DNA from: Mycolicibacterium flavescens
GTDB taxonomy: Bacteria; Actinomycetota; Actinomycetes; Mycobacteriales; Mycobacteriaceae
Length of the DNA stretch: 64,000 nucleotides
NCBI RefSeq assembly: GCF_001722335.1
Contig: NZ_MIHA01000023.1
Location: 28,073-92,072 of the forward strand
Reading direction: 5' to 3'
Part shown: piece after piece, positions 52,494 to 62,554 of the stretch
Numbering within the stretch: position 1 is the stretch's first letter
How the letters are laid out: every line of letters starts with the position of its first letter
Translations under genes and position numbers: made by a program
Notes under the pieces: model-generated
Seen by the model: the letters and a program-made list of their open reading frames with translations, nothing else
What the model was told of the DNA's origin: nothing
The model's database searches: none

Positions 52494-53345
52494 TCACTGC
52501 GCGCCGGACCCCGTCGCCTGCCCGAGCAGATCCCGCAGGGCCGCCGCGACGCCCGGCGCCGCGGCGGCGATGAAGCCGGGCGCGCCGGTGACACCCGGAC
52601 CCGTCGGCAGTGCCACGGCGGCGCCGGCCTCGGCCGCGATCAGGGCGCCCGCGGCCCAGTCCCACACCCGCACACCGTCTTCGTAGTAGGCGTCGAGCTG
52701 GCCCGCCGCGACCATGCACAGGTCCAGCGCGCACGACCCGATCCGGCGCACGTCGCGCACCTCCGGCAGCACCCGGGTCAGGACGTCGGCCTGGCGGGCC
52801 CGCTGCGCGCGGTCGTAGGAGAACCCGGTGCCCAGCAGCGACTGCGACAGTTCGGCGGCGCTGCTGGCGCGCAGCGGGACCACGCCGCCGGCGGTGCGCA
52901 GGTGGGCGCCGTCGCCGACCGCGGCCGAATAGACCGTGTCCGCCGGCACGTCGGCGACCGCGCCGGCCACCGAGACACCGTCGCGCTGTACCGCCACCGA
53001 CACCGCGTACGCGGGCAGTCCGTAGACGAAGTTCACCGTGCCGTCGATCGGATCGAGCACCCAGGTCAGCTCGCCGCCGCGGATACCCTCGCCGCCGCCC
53101 TCCTCCTCGCCGAGCACGTGCTCGCCAGGGCGCAGCACCGCGAGCCGGTCGCGCAGCAACCGCTCGGTCTCGGTGTCGACGACCGTGACGGGGTCGGTGG
53201 GTGAACTCTTGGTCTGCACGTCGGGTCGGTCGGCCTGCGCCGCCCCGAAGACCTCGGCGCGGCGCCGGCGGACGAAGGCCGCGGCCTCGGCGGCCAGTTG
53301 CTCGGCGATCGAGCGCAGCAGGACGGGATCGTCGGTTTCTGACAC
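52494..53345 (-). CDS. suhB: Inositol monophosphatase family protein SuhB
   Basis: 283 residues from GTG 53345. Mg2+/Li+-sensitive phosphatase that can act on inositol-1-phosphate, feeding phosphatidylinositol and its mannosides. The motifs SPTDPVTVVDTETE, EEEGG, WVLDPIDGTVNF (motif A) and VWDWAAGALIAAEAG (motif B) are intact. Corresponds to Rv2701c. A longer frame from 53507 runs through non-conserved sequence, so the GTG before SETDDPVLL is preferred. Confidence 0.92.
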   Translation of the reverse strand: MSETDDPVLLRSIAEQLAAEAAAFVRRRRAEVFGAAQADRPDVQTKSSPTDPVTVVDTETERLLRDRLAVLRPGEHVLGEEEGGGEGIRGGELTWVLDPIDGTVNFVYGLPAYAVSVAVQRDGVSVAGAVADVPADTVYSAAVGDGAHLRTAGGVVPLRASSAAELSQSLLGTGFSYDRAQRARQADVLTRVLPEVRDVRRIGSCALDLCMVAAGQLDAYYEDGVRVWDWAAGALIAAEAGAAVALPTGPGVTGAPGFIAAAAPGVAAALRDLLGQATGSGAQ

Positions 53346-53505
53346 CCACCCATCGCAGCACGTTTGGCCGGCGTTGTCGCGAACCGGTGGTGTCGCAACA
53401 GGGTGGGCAACACCTTGGGCGACAGCGCCGCATTGTTTTTCCCGAGCCACTAAGGTGTGGCGCATGACCCGGCCGGGGTCCGTCTGGCGAAGTTGAGGAG
53501 CGCAC

Positions 53506-54312
53506 ATGACCGCGACCGATTCATCCGCCGTCGCGCCAAGTGCCGGTAGCGGTCAGCGCCGTGGATTCGGCATCGACGTCGGCGGCAGCGGAGTCAAGGG
53601 CGGCATCGTCGACCTGGACACCGGACAGCTGATCGGCGACCGGTTCAAGCTGCCCACCCCGCAACCGGCCACCCCCGACGCCGTCGCCAAGACCGTCGCC
53701 GCGGTGACCCGCGAGTTCGGCTGGACCGAGAAGCTGGGCGTCACCTACCCCGGCGTGGTGACCAACGGAATCGTGCGCACCGCGGCCAACGTCGACAAGG
53801 CGTGGATCGGCGTCAACGCCCGGGACGCGATCTCGGCCGAACTCGACGGCCAGCAGATCACCGTGCTCAACGACGCCGACGCCGCCGGCCTGGCCGAGGA
53901 GAAGTTCGGCGCGGGCCGCGACAACACCGGCGTGATCGTGCTGCTGACGTTCGGCACGGGTATCGGGTCGGCGGTCATCCACAACGGGGTGCTGCTGCCC
54001 AACACCGAGTTCGGCCATCTCGAGGTCGGCGGCAAAGAAGCCGAGCACCGCGCGGCGTCTTCGGTCAAGGAGCGCAAGGACTGGAGCTACGAACGCTGGA
54101 CCGTCGAGGTGACCAGCGTGCTGGTGGCCATCGAGAACGCGATCTGGCCCGACCTGTTCATCGCCGGCGGCGGCATCAGCCGCAAGGCCCACAAGTGGAT
54201 CCCGCTGCTGAAGAACCGTGTTCCGGTGGTCGCCGCGGCGCTGCAGAACACCGCGGGCATCGTCGGCGCTGCGATGGCCGCGGACGTCGACGTCACTGCT
54301 ACCGCCAAGTAG
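53506..54312 (+). CDS. ppgK: Polyphosphate glucokinase
   Basis: 268 residues. Phosphorylates glucose with polyphosphate (and ATP) to glucose-6-phosphate. ROK-type fold: phosphate-1 motif GFGIDVGGSGVKGGIVD at the N-terminus, TYPGVVTNG, ITVLNDADAAGLAE (catalytic Asp) and LLTFGTGIGSAV. Corresponds to Rv2702 and precedes sigA in the same direction with a 180-bp gap. Confidence 0.95.
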   Translation: MTATDSSAVAPSAGSGQRRGFGIDVGGSGVKGGIVDLDTGQLIGDRFKLPTPQPATPDAVAKTVAAVTREFGWTEKLGVTYPGVVTNGIVRTAANVDKAWIGVNARDAISAELDGQQITVLNDADAAGLAEEKFGAGRDNTGVIVLLTFGTGIGSAVIHNGVLLPNTEFGHLEVGGKEAEHRAASSVKERKDWSYERWTVEVTSVLVAIENAIWPDLFIAGGGISRKAHKWIPLLKNRVPVVAAALQNTAGIVGAAMAADVDVTATAK

Positions 54313-54367
54313 CCACGCCGGGGACCAGCAATTTGCCGCTCGGGGCGGCGCTGCCCCACACTGTCGT

Positions 54368-54373
54368 TACAAT
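54368..54373 (+). promoter_or_regulatory. Candidate -10 box of sigA
   Basis: TACAAT in a GC-rich 180-bp gap, about 120 bases upstream of the sigA GTG. No -35 hexamer of quality is seen at 17-bp spacing, which is common for mycobacterial SigA promoters. A GGGGC/GCCCC mini-hairpin just before it may end the ppgK transcript. Confidence 0.4.
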
Positions 54374-54492
54374 GGTCGACGGCGGCCGCAGCCCGGATAA
54401 GCGGCGATCTCAACCGCCAATATTCGACAGCCGACGCTTTTCGATGAGGCACATCCCTGCCCGCCGAGGAGTAGCACAACGAAAGGGTGTTC

Positions 54493-55947
<1,455 letters not shown>

Positions 55948-55958
55948 GCTCCTCCCGC

Positions 55959-56016
55959 CGAGCAGACGCAAAATGCCCCTTCCGCGCGCCGCGGAGGGGC
56001 ATTTCGCGTCTGCTCG
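55959..56016. terminator. Long palindromic terminator after sigA, CGAGCAGACGC ends
   Basis: The arms 55959-55986 and 55990-56016 pair over 27 bp with one mismatch and one bulged T around a 3-base loop, one of the strongest hairpins in the window. It lies 12 bases after the sigA stop. Its outer sequence matches the palindrome at 24201-24258. Confidence 0.75.
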
Positions 56017-56050
56017 CGCACATATTGCGGAGTCTGTACTCTTCCAGCCC

Positions 56051-57154
56051 GTGGCTGAAAAACACGCCAAACCCGCAAAGGTTCCGCCGATGCCGGTTGT
56101 CCGCGCCGTCAACCGTATCCGCGCGGGACTGCAACGCCTCCATCGCTCCACGGTGCCCGGCAGCGTCGCCATCCTCGAGATGGTCACCGGCGGCTGGACG
56201 ACCCAGACGATGTATGTGGCCGTGAAACTCGGCCTCCCCGACCAGTTGGCGGCCGGGCCCACCCGCGCGGATGTGCTCGCCGAACGGGTGGGCGCCGACC
56301 CCGACGCGCTGTACCGCCTGATGCGGGCGTTGGCGTCGAAAGGGCTGCTCTCGCACCGCCGCGATGACACGTTCGCCCTGACCAAGGTCGGACGGTCGCT
56401 GCGCTCAGACGTGCCCGAATCGATGCGCGACATGGTGCTGTTCATCGGACACCAGGCGCGCTGGGAGGACTGGGGCAACCTGTTGCATTCGGTGCAGACG
56501 GGTGAGCCGACGGTGCAGAAGCTACGCGGCATGTCGTATTGGGACTACCTGGAAAAGGACCGCGACCTGGCCCAGGTGTTCAACAACGCGATGACCGCGA
56601 CGAGCGGAATCACCAACGAAATCGCTTTGAGCCAATACGATTTCACGACCTTCAAGCTGATCGTCGACGTCGGCGGCGGTCACGGTCTGCTGCTGTCGAC
56701 GATCCTGCGTCGCGCACCGTCGGCCCGCGGCGTGGTCTACGACCTGGCGTCGGTGGTCAGCGGCGCCGACGCCACATTCCGATCCGCCGGGCTGACCGAG
56801 CGCTGCTCGGCGGAGGCCGGATCGTTCTTCGACCGGGTCCCCGAAGGCGGTGACGCCTACGTGATGAAGAACATCATCCACGACTGGAACGACGCGGACT
56901 CGGTGACAATCCTGCGCAACGTCCGCACCGCGATCGCGCCCGGTGGCAAGCTGCTGCTCTTCGAGATGGTGCTGCCCGACCGCGCCGACGATTTCATCGG
57001 CTTCCAATTGGACCTCGAGATGCTGGTCACCGTCGGCGGACGGGAACGCACCCGCGACGACTTCTCAAAGCTGTTGCAGCAGGCCGGGTTCCGGCTCGAC
57101 CGCGTCGTTGACACAGTCGCGCCGATCTCGATCATCGAGGCGTCACCGGCCTGA
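56051..57154 (+). CDS. SAM-dependent O-methyltransferase (class 2 type)
   Basis: 367 residues from GTG 56051. An N-terminal dimerisation/winged-helix domain (about 30-140, with QTMYVAVKLGLPDQLAAGPT and LYRLMRALASKGLLS) precedes a Rossmann methyltransferase domain with SAM motif IVDVGGGHGLLLSTIL, then NIIHDWNDADSVTILRN containing the catalytic-type His. This is the family of hydroxyneurosporene- and plant-type small-molecule O-methyltransferases. The substrate is unknown. It lies between sigA and a second methyltransferase and is absent from the M. tuberculosis order as I recall it. Confidence 0.87.
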   Translation: MAEKHAKPAKVPPMPVVRAVNRIRAGLQRLHRSTVPGSVAILEMVTGGWTTQTMYVAVKLGLPDQLAAGPTRADVLAERVGADPDALYRLMRALASKGLLSHRRDDTFALTKVGRSLRSDVPESMRDMVLFIGHQARWEDWGNLLHSVQTGEPTVQKLRGMSYWDYLEKDRDLAQVFNNAMTATSGITNEIALSQYDFTTFKLIVDVGGGHGLLLSTILRRAPSARGVVYDLASVVSGADATFRSAGLTERCSAEAGSFFDRVPEGGDAYVMKNIIHDWNDADSVTILRNVRTAIAPGGKLLLFEMVLPDRADDFIGFQLDLEMLVTVGGRERTRDDFSKLLQQAGFRLDRVVDTVAPISIIEASPA

Positions 57155-57228
57155 CCGTCGAAGACACCGGTCACGCAATTCGACTCGTTCGCCGGTGATC
57201 TTGTTTCCGCGTCGCTAGCCTACGGTCC

Positions 57229-57996
57229 GTGAGCCTCGTCACCACTGCGCGTGCCCGTCATCGCGTCAACCGGGAACTCGACAGCGGTGAGCCCGAACTG
57301 AAATTGCTGCCGCTGCTGGCCGATCCGGACCGCGACTTCCTCGATGTCGGCGCGAACAGCGGCGTCTACTCGTTCTTCGCGCTCGGCCGGTTCCGTCGGG
57401 TGATCGCCGTCGAGGCGCACCCCGACCTGATCGGCGGACTGCGCCGCATCATCACGGGCGAGAACCAGGTGCTGCCGGTCGCGCTGTCCGACGACGTGGG
57501 CAGCACCACCTTGCACGTGCCGGTGCGACGGGGCCGTGCCGTCACCACCCGGTGCTCACTTCAGCCCGACGCCAATCCCGGTTTCGCGCTGCGGACTATG
57601 ACGGTGCCGACCACTACTGTCGACCATCTCGGGCTGGACCGGCTCGCGTTGATCAAGATCGACGTGGAGGGACACGAACTGCGTGTCCTGCACGGCGCCG
57701 CGCAGACTCTGGCAACAACCAAACCGGTCTGCATCGTCGAATGCGAAGAGCGGCACAACCCGGGCGGTGTCGAGCAGTCGTTCGCGTTCTTCGAGCGGAT
57801 CGGCTACCGCGGCTACTACCTTCACCGCGGCGTCCTGCACCAGGGCGCCGACTTCGACGCCGCCACCCTCCAGCGACCGGAGAACGCGAAGTCCGTCGGC
57901 GGCGGCCGCAGCGCGGACTACGTCAACAACTTCGTCTTCGTGCACCCCGACAACGCCGAGGGCCTGAGGCGGGTCCGGCAGAGCCTGGCCGCCTGA
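57229..57996 (+). CDS. FkbM-family methyltransferase
   Basis: 255 residues from GTG 57229. SAM motif DRDFLDVGANSGVYSFFALG near the N-terminus, then VIAVEAHPDLIGGLRR and LALIKIDVEGHELRVLHGAA, the FkbM core. Enzymes of this family O-methylate sugars or polyketides; in mycobacteria some act on glycolipids or polysaccharides, but the substrate here is unknown. It follows the O-methyltransferase gene by 74 bases. There is no signal or membrane segment. Confidence 0.85.
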   Translation: MSLVTTARARHRVNRELDSGEPELKLLPLLADPDRDFLDVGANSGVYSFFALGRFRRVIAVEAHPDLIGGLRRIITGENQVLPVALSDDVGSTTLHVPVRRGRAVTTRCSLQPDANPGFALRTMTVPTTTVDHLGLDRLALIKIDVEGHELRVLHGAAQTLATTKPVCIVECEERHNPGGVEQSFAFFERIGYRGYYLHRGVLHQGADFDAATLQRPENAKSVGGGRSADYVNNFVFVHPDNAEGLRRVRQSLAA

Positions 57997-57999
57997 GCA

Positions 58000-58782
58000 C
58001 TACCGCCGCTTGTCGCGCACCTTGTACGTCGACGGCCACGACTCGCGGGTCTCATCGCCGGTGAGCGGAATTCCCTTGCTGCCGATCTTGATGTCGTAGG
58101 CCTCCTTGCCCGGCCCGACCTCACGGTTGGCGTGCTCGGTCGCCAGATATATCAGCTGGTCGATCTCGGCCTCGGCGAACGCGACGAACGACGTCTTGCG
58201 GACGATGTCGTCGGCGCCGGCGGCGATGCGGTCCGGGAGCACCCGGGTGGCGAACGCCGCGCCGGCCAACAGCGCGAACGGGATGACCCAGTAAAACAGG
58301 AACGACAGCGGAGTCTCGGTGTCGAGGATCGTGGCGTCGCCGTACACGATCGGAGGGATCGCCGACGAGAGCGTCATCCCGCCGAACGCGGCCACCCAGA
58401 TCCACGTCAACAGCGAGGTGATCCTCGCGAACAACTCGCTCTTGACGACGTGCGCCGGTTGCCCCACCTCCGCGAACTCCCGGACGAACGGCTTGCCGAT
58501 CAGCACACCGGTGAGCGCGACTAAAAAGATGCCGGCGTTGCTCAGCGGCTGCATCCATCGCTCCATGACCGCCTGATCGAGCGTGAACGTCAGCACGGTC
58601 AACACCAAAAATGTTGCCAGAGCACCGATTTCGAGGACCCGACCCGGACCGCCGCGAACCTGCCCGAGAACGAACGATGCGATGGCCACCGCGAGTGCGA
58701 TCAGCACGGCCACGGAGAACGGGACGTTCCCGACGAGCACCCAGTAGACGATCCACGGCGCAAGACCTAACAAAATGCCCAC
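58000..58782 (-). CDS. Integral membrane protein, function unknown
   Basis: About 260 residues from GTG 58782; the true start is uncertain because no ATG exists in the region. Five to seven hydrophobic segments (for example GILLGLAPWIVYWVLVG at the start and FLFYWVIPFALLAGAAFATR) and a soluble C-terminal tail rich in charged residues (AEIDQLIYLATEHANRE). I do not recognise the family. It is convergent with the FkbM gene (3 bases between stops). Confidence 0.65.
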   Translation of the reverse strand: MGILLGLAPWIVYWVLVGNVPFSVAVLIALAVAIASFVLGQVRGGPGRVLEIGALATFLVLTVLTFTLDQAVMERWMQPLSNAGIFLVALTGVLIGKPFVREFAEVGQPAHVVKSELFARITSLLTWIWVAAFGGMTLSSAIPPIVYGDATILDTETPLSFLFYWVIPFALLAGAAFATRVLPDRIAAGADDIVRKTSFVAFAEAEIDQLIYLATEHANREVGPGKEAYDIKIGSKGIPLTGDETRESWPSTYKVRDKRR

Positions 58783-58862
58783 GATTTGTAATTGTACGGA
58801 GGCGGGTCCGCGGCCCGCGGGAGATCCGGCTGCAAGCGATGTCCGCGCCGGAACGCGGATCG

Positions 58863-59222
58863 TCAGGCCGAGAGTTCGGGGAACCGGCCGTCGTCGCCGG
58901 GCAGATAGGAAGTGACGCTTATCACAGCCGTGACCGGCAACGGCCCGTACAGATGTGGGAACACCATCCCCACGGGATCGGTGGCTACACCAGGCTCCCA
59001 GCGAACCGGAGAGGACACTCGTGCGGAGTCGATGCGCAGCAGCACCAGGTCGGAGCGACCGGCGTAGAGCCGGTTGGCCGGCAGGTGAACTTGCTCGGGC
59101 AGCGACAGATGCACGAACCCGTTCGCGGACAGCGATTCGGGGCGGTGCTCGCCGCACTGCCGCGCCGACTGCCATTCGTCTTTGCTGCACAAGTGGACCA
59201 GCACCGGCGGTAACGAAGTCAT
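58863..59222 (-). CDS. DUF952 family protein
   Basis: 119 residues from ATG 59222. The DUF952 pattern is clear: LVHLCSKDEWQSARQCGEHR at the N-terminus, SANGFVHLSLPEQVHLPANR in the centre (the FVHLS motif), then LVLLRIDSARV and FPHLYGPLPV. A small soluble protein related in fold to ADP-ribosylating or phosphatase-like domains; the function is unknown. A longer frame to 59558 has no family character. Confidence 0.87.
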   Translation of the reverse strand: MTSLPPVLVHLCSKDEWQSARQCGEHRPESLSANGFVHLSLPEQVHLPANRLYAGRSDLVLLRIDSARVSSPVRWEPGVATDPVGMVFPHLYGPLPVTAVISVTSYLPGDDGRFPELSA

Positions 59223-59352
59223 ACCGCCAGCCTGCCGTGCCGGCAACTCAGCGTAACGGTGAGACACGACACACCGGTGAACCCTTTGGGAACAACGCCA
59301 GAAGCCAAAACGTCTGAGACAGTGGATGCACGCGAACAGTACGGAGGTCGCC

Positions 59353-59547
59353 ATGACAAACGCAACGCTCACCAGTCCCCCCCTGACCCGGGCTGACCGC
59401 TGCGACCGTTGCGGCGCCGCGGCCCGTGTCCGCGCGAAGCTGCCCTCGGGTGCCGAGTTGCTGTTCTGCCAACACCACGCCAACGAACACGAGGCCAAGC
59501 TGATCGAGCTGGCCGCCGTGCTCGAAGTCAGCCCGGTGGAGGCATAG
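59353..59547 (+). CDS. DUF7455-like small zinc-binding protein
   Basis: 64 residues from ATG 59353, preceded by GGAGG (59344-59348). A single zinc-finger-type core: RADRCDRCGAAARVRAKLPS, then GAELLFCQHHANEHEAKL, giving Cys-Cys-Cys-His ligands. Highly conserved, abundant small protein of Actinobacteria; the function is unknown. An upstream in-frame ATG at 59326 would place the ribosome site inside the coding region. Confidence 0.8.
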   Translation: MTNATLTSPPLTRADRCDRCGAAARVRAKLPSGAELLFCQHHANEHEAKLIELAAVLEVSPVEA

Positions 59548-59611
59548 CGACCCGACACGATCAGCTGCCCGGCTGGGCGCGGGGCATTCCGTCAGGAATG
59601 CTGGACTGGTC

Positions 59612-60631
59612 ATGACCGACCAGTCCCAACCGCTCCCGACACGGCCGTCGCGGCACCACCTTCGGCACATCGCCAAACGGACGCTGTCCAAGAGCTGGGA
59701 CGACTCGATCTTCTCGGAGTCGGCGCAGGCCGCCTTCTGGTCGGCGCTGTCGTTGCCGCCGCTGCTGCTCGGGATGCTCGGCAGCCTGGCGTACATCGCG
59801 CCGCTGTTCGGCCCGGACACGCTGCCGACGATCCAGGAGCAGATCATCGACACCGCGGCGAGGTTCTTCTCGTCGAACGTCGTCAACGAGATCATCGAAC
59901 CGACGATCCGCGACATCGTGATGGGTGCCCGCGGTGAGGTCGTCTCGGTCGGTTTCGTGATCTCGCTGTGGGCGGGCTCGTCGGCGATCTCGGCGTTCGT
60001 CGACTCGATCACCGAGGCGCACGATCAGACACCGCTGCGCCACCCGGTCCGGCAGCGCTTCTACGCGCTCGGGCTGTACGTGGTGATGCTGGTCGGCGTG
60101 ATCGTCAGCGCGCCGTTCATCGCGCTCGGGCCGCGCAAAATCGCGCAGTTCCTACCCGACAGCTGGGACCGGGTGCTGCAGTTCGGCTACTACCCGGTGC
60201 TGATCGTCGTGCTGATCGTGACGGTCAACGTGCTCTACCGGGTGTCGCTGCCGAAACCTCTGCCCTCGCACCGGCTGCTGTTCGGCTCGGTGTTGGCGAC
60301 GGTGGTGTTCTTGCTGGCGACGTTCGGGCTGCGGTTCTATCTGACGTGGATCACCGCGACCGGCTACACCTACGGTGCGCTGGCGACGCCGATCGCCTTC
60401 CTGCTGTTCGCGTTCTTTCTCGGGTTCGCGATCATGATCGGCGCCGAACTCAACGCCGCCATCCAGGAGGAATGGCCGGCAGCGGCCACCCACGCCAACC
60501 GGGTCCGGTACTGGATCAAGGAAAAGGCCGAGACGCGTAACGGCGTCTCGGCCCACGGGACGGAAGCGGTGACGGCCGGCCCGGCGGCGGAGTCGGGCGC
60601 GACCCCCACCGCCGACGGCGCTACTTCTTGA
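59612..60631 (+). CDS. YihY/BrkB-family membrane protein (Rv2707-like)
   Basis: 339 residues. Six hydrophobic segments from residue 45 to 285 (for example AAFWSALSLPPLLLGMLGSL, FVISLWAGSSAISAFVDSI and FLLFAFFLGFAIMIGAELNA), the YihY/BrkB (formerly RNase BN) pattern. Mature function is unknown; a transport or envelope role is likely. The C-terminal 40 residues are hydrophilic. Its 3' end overlaps that of the convergent DUF3039 gene by 11 bases. Confidence 0.88.
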   Translation: MTDQSQPLPTRPSRHHLRHIAKRTLSKSWDDSIFSESAQAAFWSALSLPPLLLGMLGSLAYIAPLFGPDTLPTIQEQIIDTAARFFSSNVVNEIIEPTIRDIVMGARGEVVSVGFVISLWAGSSAISAFVDSITEAHDQTPLRHPVRQRFYALGLYVVMLVGVIVSAPFIALGPRKIAQFLPDSWDRVLQFGYYPVLIVVLIVTVNVLYRVSLPKPLPSHRLLFGSVLATVVFLLATFGLRFYLTWITATGYTYGALATPIAFLLFAFFLGFAIMIGAELNAAIQEEWPAAATHANRVRYWIKEKAETRNGVSAHGTEAVTAGPAAESGATPTADGATS

Positions 60632-60857
60632 GCTGCTCGTAGATCCTCTTGCAGTCCGGGCAGACCGGCGAGCCCGGCTTGGCCGACTTGGTCACCGGGA
60701 ACACCTCACCGCACAGCGCGACGACGTGCGTGCCCATCACCGCGCTCTCGGCGATCTTGTCCTTCTTGACATAGTGGAAGTACTTGGGGGTATCGCTGTC
60801 GGTCCCGTCGTCGACCCGTTCGTCGGTGTCGGTGCGCTCGATCGTCTGGGTTTGCAT
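60621..60857 (-). CDS. DUF3039 family protein (Rv2708c-like)
   Basis: 78 residues from ATG 60857. A small zinc-binding protein: KYFHYVKKDKIAESAVMG, then VVALCGEVFPVTKSAKPGSP and VCPDCKRIYEQLK, with Cys in ALCGE and the CPDC pair. Conserved beside sigB across Actinobacteria. The function is unknown. It is divergent from the DUF3099 gene with 66 bases between starts. Confidence 0.88.
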   Translation of the reverse strand: MQTQTIERTDTDERVDDGTDSDTPKYFHYVKKDKIAESAVMGTHVVALCGEVFPVTKSAKPGSPVCPDCKRIYEQLKK

Positions 60858-60923
60858 GCAGACCATTTTGCCCGTAATAAATCCGACCCGTACAGCGGAG
60901 CGACAATGTGGAACAGTGAAGGT

Positions 60924-61325
60924 ATGAAACAAAGCCGCGAGCTGAGTTTCGACGACGACGGCCGGCCGGTCCTGATCACACGCGCCGCTCCCGCCTACGA
61001 AGAACAGCACCGCCAGCGGGTTCGCAAGTACTTGACGCTCATGTCGTTCCGGATCCCGGCGCTCATTCTTGCCGCGGCCGCCTACGGCATCTGGCACAAC
61101 GGCCTGATCTCGCTGGCCATCATCGTGGTGTCGCTGCCCCTGCCGTGGATGGCCGTGCTGATCGCCAACGACCGGCCGCCGCGACGCCGCGACGAACCGC
61201 GCCGCTACGCCGCCGCGAACCTCACCCAGTTGCCCCTGACCGCCGAGCCAGCCGCGTTGCAGCCGAGGGTCGAGGAGCCGCCGCAACCGGAGGATCGCGG
61301 CCGCGCCGACGATGTTCCCAGCTGA
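60924..61325 (+). CDS. DUF3099 membrane protein (Rv2709-like)
   Basis: 133 residues from ATG 60924 (MKQSRELSFDDD); an ATG at 60906 is also in frame. The family motif GRPVLITRAAPAYEEQHRQR is followed by two transmembrane helices (FRIPALILAAAAYGI and LISLAIIVVSLPLPWMAVLI) and a Pro/Glu-rich cytoplasmic tail. The function is unknown. It precedes sigB with a 137-bp gap that holds the sigB promoter. Confidence 0.86.
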   Translation: MKQSRELSFDDDGRPVLITRAAPAYEEQHRQRVRKYLTLMSFRIPALILAAAAYGIWHNGLISLAIIVVSLPLPWMAVLIANDRPPRRRDEPRRYAAANLTQLPLTAEPAALQPRVEEPPQPEDRGRADDVPS

Positions 61326-61398
61326 GCGCTTTTCTAAGGACATTCTCAGGTCGACGGCGAAAAACCGCTGATCAGAACGTGTGAACCGGCCAACTGCT

Positions 61399-61426
61399 GG
61401 GAACTCTTTGGACCTCGTGGGCGTTG
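61399..61426 (+). promoter_or_regulatory. SigE/SigH-type (ECF) promoter of sigB
   Basis: GGGAACT (61399-61405) as -35 and CGTTG (61422-61426) as -10, 16 bases apart, matching the ECF consensus of mycobacterial SigE/SigH. It lies 37 bases upstream of the sigB ATG. In M. tuberculosis sigB is known to be driven by SigE and SigH, so the site is expected here. Confidence 0.75.
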
Positions 61427-61462
61427 TAGCTCATGACAGTTCGACTTGACCAGGAGGCCGTC

Positions 61463-62422
61463 ATGGCAAATGCCACCACCATCCGCGTCGACCAGGACCT
61501 GGACGCTCAGAGTCCGGCCGCTGACCTCGTGCGCGTGTACCTCAACGGCATCGGCAAAACGGCCTTGCTCAACGCGGCGGATGAGGTGGAACTCGCAAAG
61601 CGCATCGAGGCTGGGCTTTATGCCAAGCATCTGCTTGAAACGCGGAAGCGCTTGGGCGAGAACCGCAAACGTGATCTTGCTGCAGTCGTTCGCGACGGCG
61701 AGGCCGCGCGGCGACACCTACTGGAGGCCAACCTGCGCCTCGTGGTGTCGCTGGCGAAGCGCTACACCGGGCGGGGAATGCCGCTGCTCGACCTGATCCA
61801 GGAGGGCAACCTCGGCCTGATCCGCGCCATGGAAAAATTCGACTACGCCAAGGGTTTCAAGTTCTCGACCTACGCCACCTGGTGGATCCGGCAGGCGATC
61901 ACCCGCGGCATGGCCGACCAGAGCCGCACGATCCGGCTCCCGGTCCACCTCGTCGAGCAGGTCAACAAGCTGGCCCGGATCAAGCGCGAGATGCACCAGA
62001 ACCTCGGCCGCGAGGCCACCGACGAGGAACTGGCCGAGGAGTCGGGCATCCCGGTGGAGAAGATCACCGATCTGCTCGAGCACAGCCGCGACCCGGTGAG
62101 CCTGGACATGCCGGTCGGCAGCGACGAAGAGGCCCCGCTGGGTGACTTCATCGAGGACGCCGAGGCGATGTCGGCGGAGAACGCGGTGATCTCCGAACTG
62201 CTGCACACCGACATCCGGCACGTGCTGGCCACCCTCGACGAGCGCGAGCAGCAAGTGATCCGGCTGCGTTTCGGCCTCGACGACGGCCAGCCGCGCACCC
62301 TGGACCAGATCGGCAAACTGTTCGGCCTGTCCCGCGAGCGCGTCCGCCAGATCGAGCGCGAGGTGATGGCCAAGCTCCGCAACGGTGAGCGCGCCGACCG
62401 GTTGCGCTCGTACGCCAGCTAG
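61463..62422 (+). CDS. sigB: Principal-like stress sigma factor SigB
   Basis: 319 residues from ATG 61463, with AGGAGG at 61452-61457. A group 2 sigma factor, non-essential but needed for stress and stationary-phase survival. Region 1.2 ([18 protein letters not shown]), 2.x ([39 protein letters not shown]) and 4.2 ([20 protein letters not shown]) are intact, and the C-terminus [10 protein letters not shown] matches Rv2710. The earlier in-frame ATG at 61433 would precede the ribosome site and is rejected. Confidence 0.97.
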   Translation: MANATTIRVDQDLDAQSPAADLVRVYLNGIGKTALLNAADEVELAKRIEAGLYAKHLLETRKRLGENRKRDLAAVVRDGEAARRHLLEANLRLVVSLAKRYTGRGMPLLDLIQEGNLGLIRAMEKFDYAKGFKFSTYATWWIRQAITRGMADQSRTIRLPVHLVEQVNKLARIKREMHQNLGREATDEELAEESGIPVEKITDLLEHSRDPVSLDMPVGSDEEAPLGDFIEDAEAMSAENAVISELLHTDIRHVLATLDEREQQVIRLRFGLDDGQPRTLDQIGKLFGLSRERVRQIEREVMAKLRNGERADRLRSYAS

Positions 62423-62433
62423 ACCCGCCTGAC

Positions 62434-62466
62434 GATCCCCGCCGGTACCCCCCGCCGGCGGGGATC
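62434..62466 (+). terminator. GC-rich hairpin terminator of sigB
   Basis: GATCCCCGCCGG (62434-62445) pairs perfectly with 62455-62466 around a 9-base loop, 11 bases after the sigB stop. There is no T-run, as is common for mycobacteria. Confidence 0.75.
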
Positions 62467-62554
62467 GTGCTGTCTGCCCAAGCTGTGTCGCCGACGTAAC
62501 AACGCAGTTCAGGCCCCCGGGCCGGTAGACTCGCCTCTGACGGAGGGTTAGCGA

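Noticed and set aside
62423..62554. An IdeR-binding iron box upstream of ideR
   Set aside because: No TTAGGTTAGG-like palindrome is visible in the gap.
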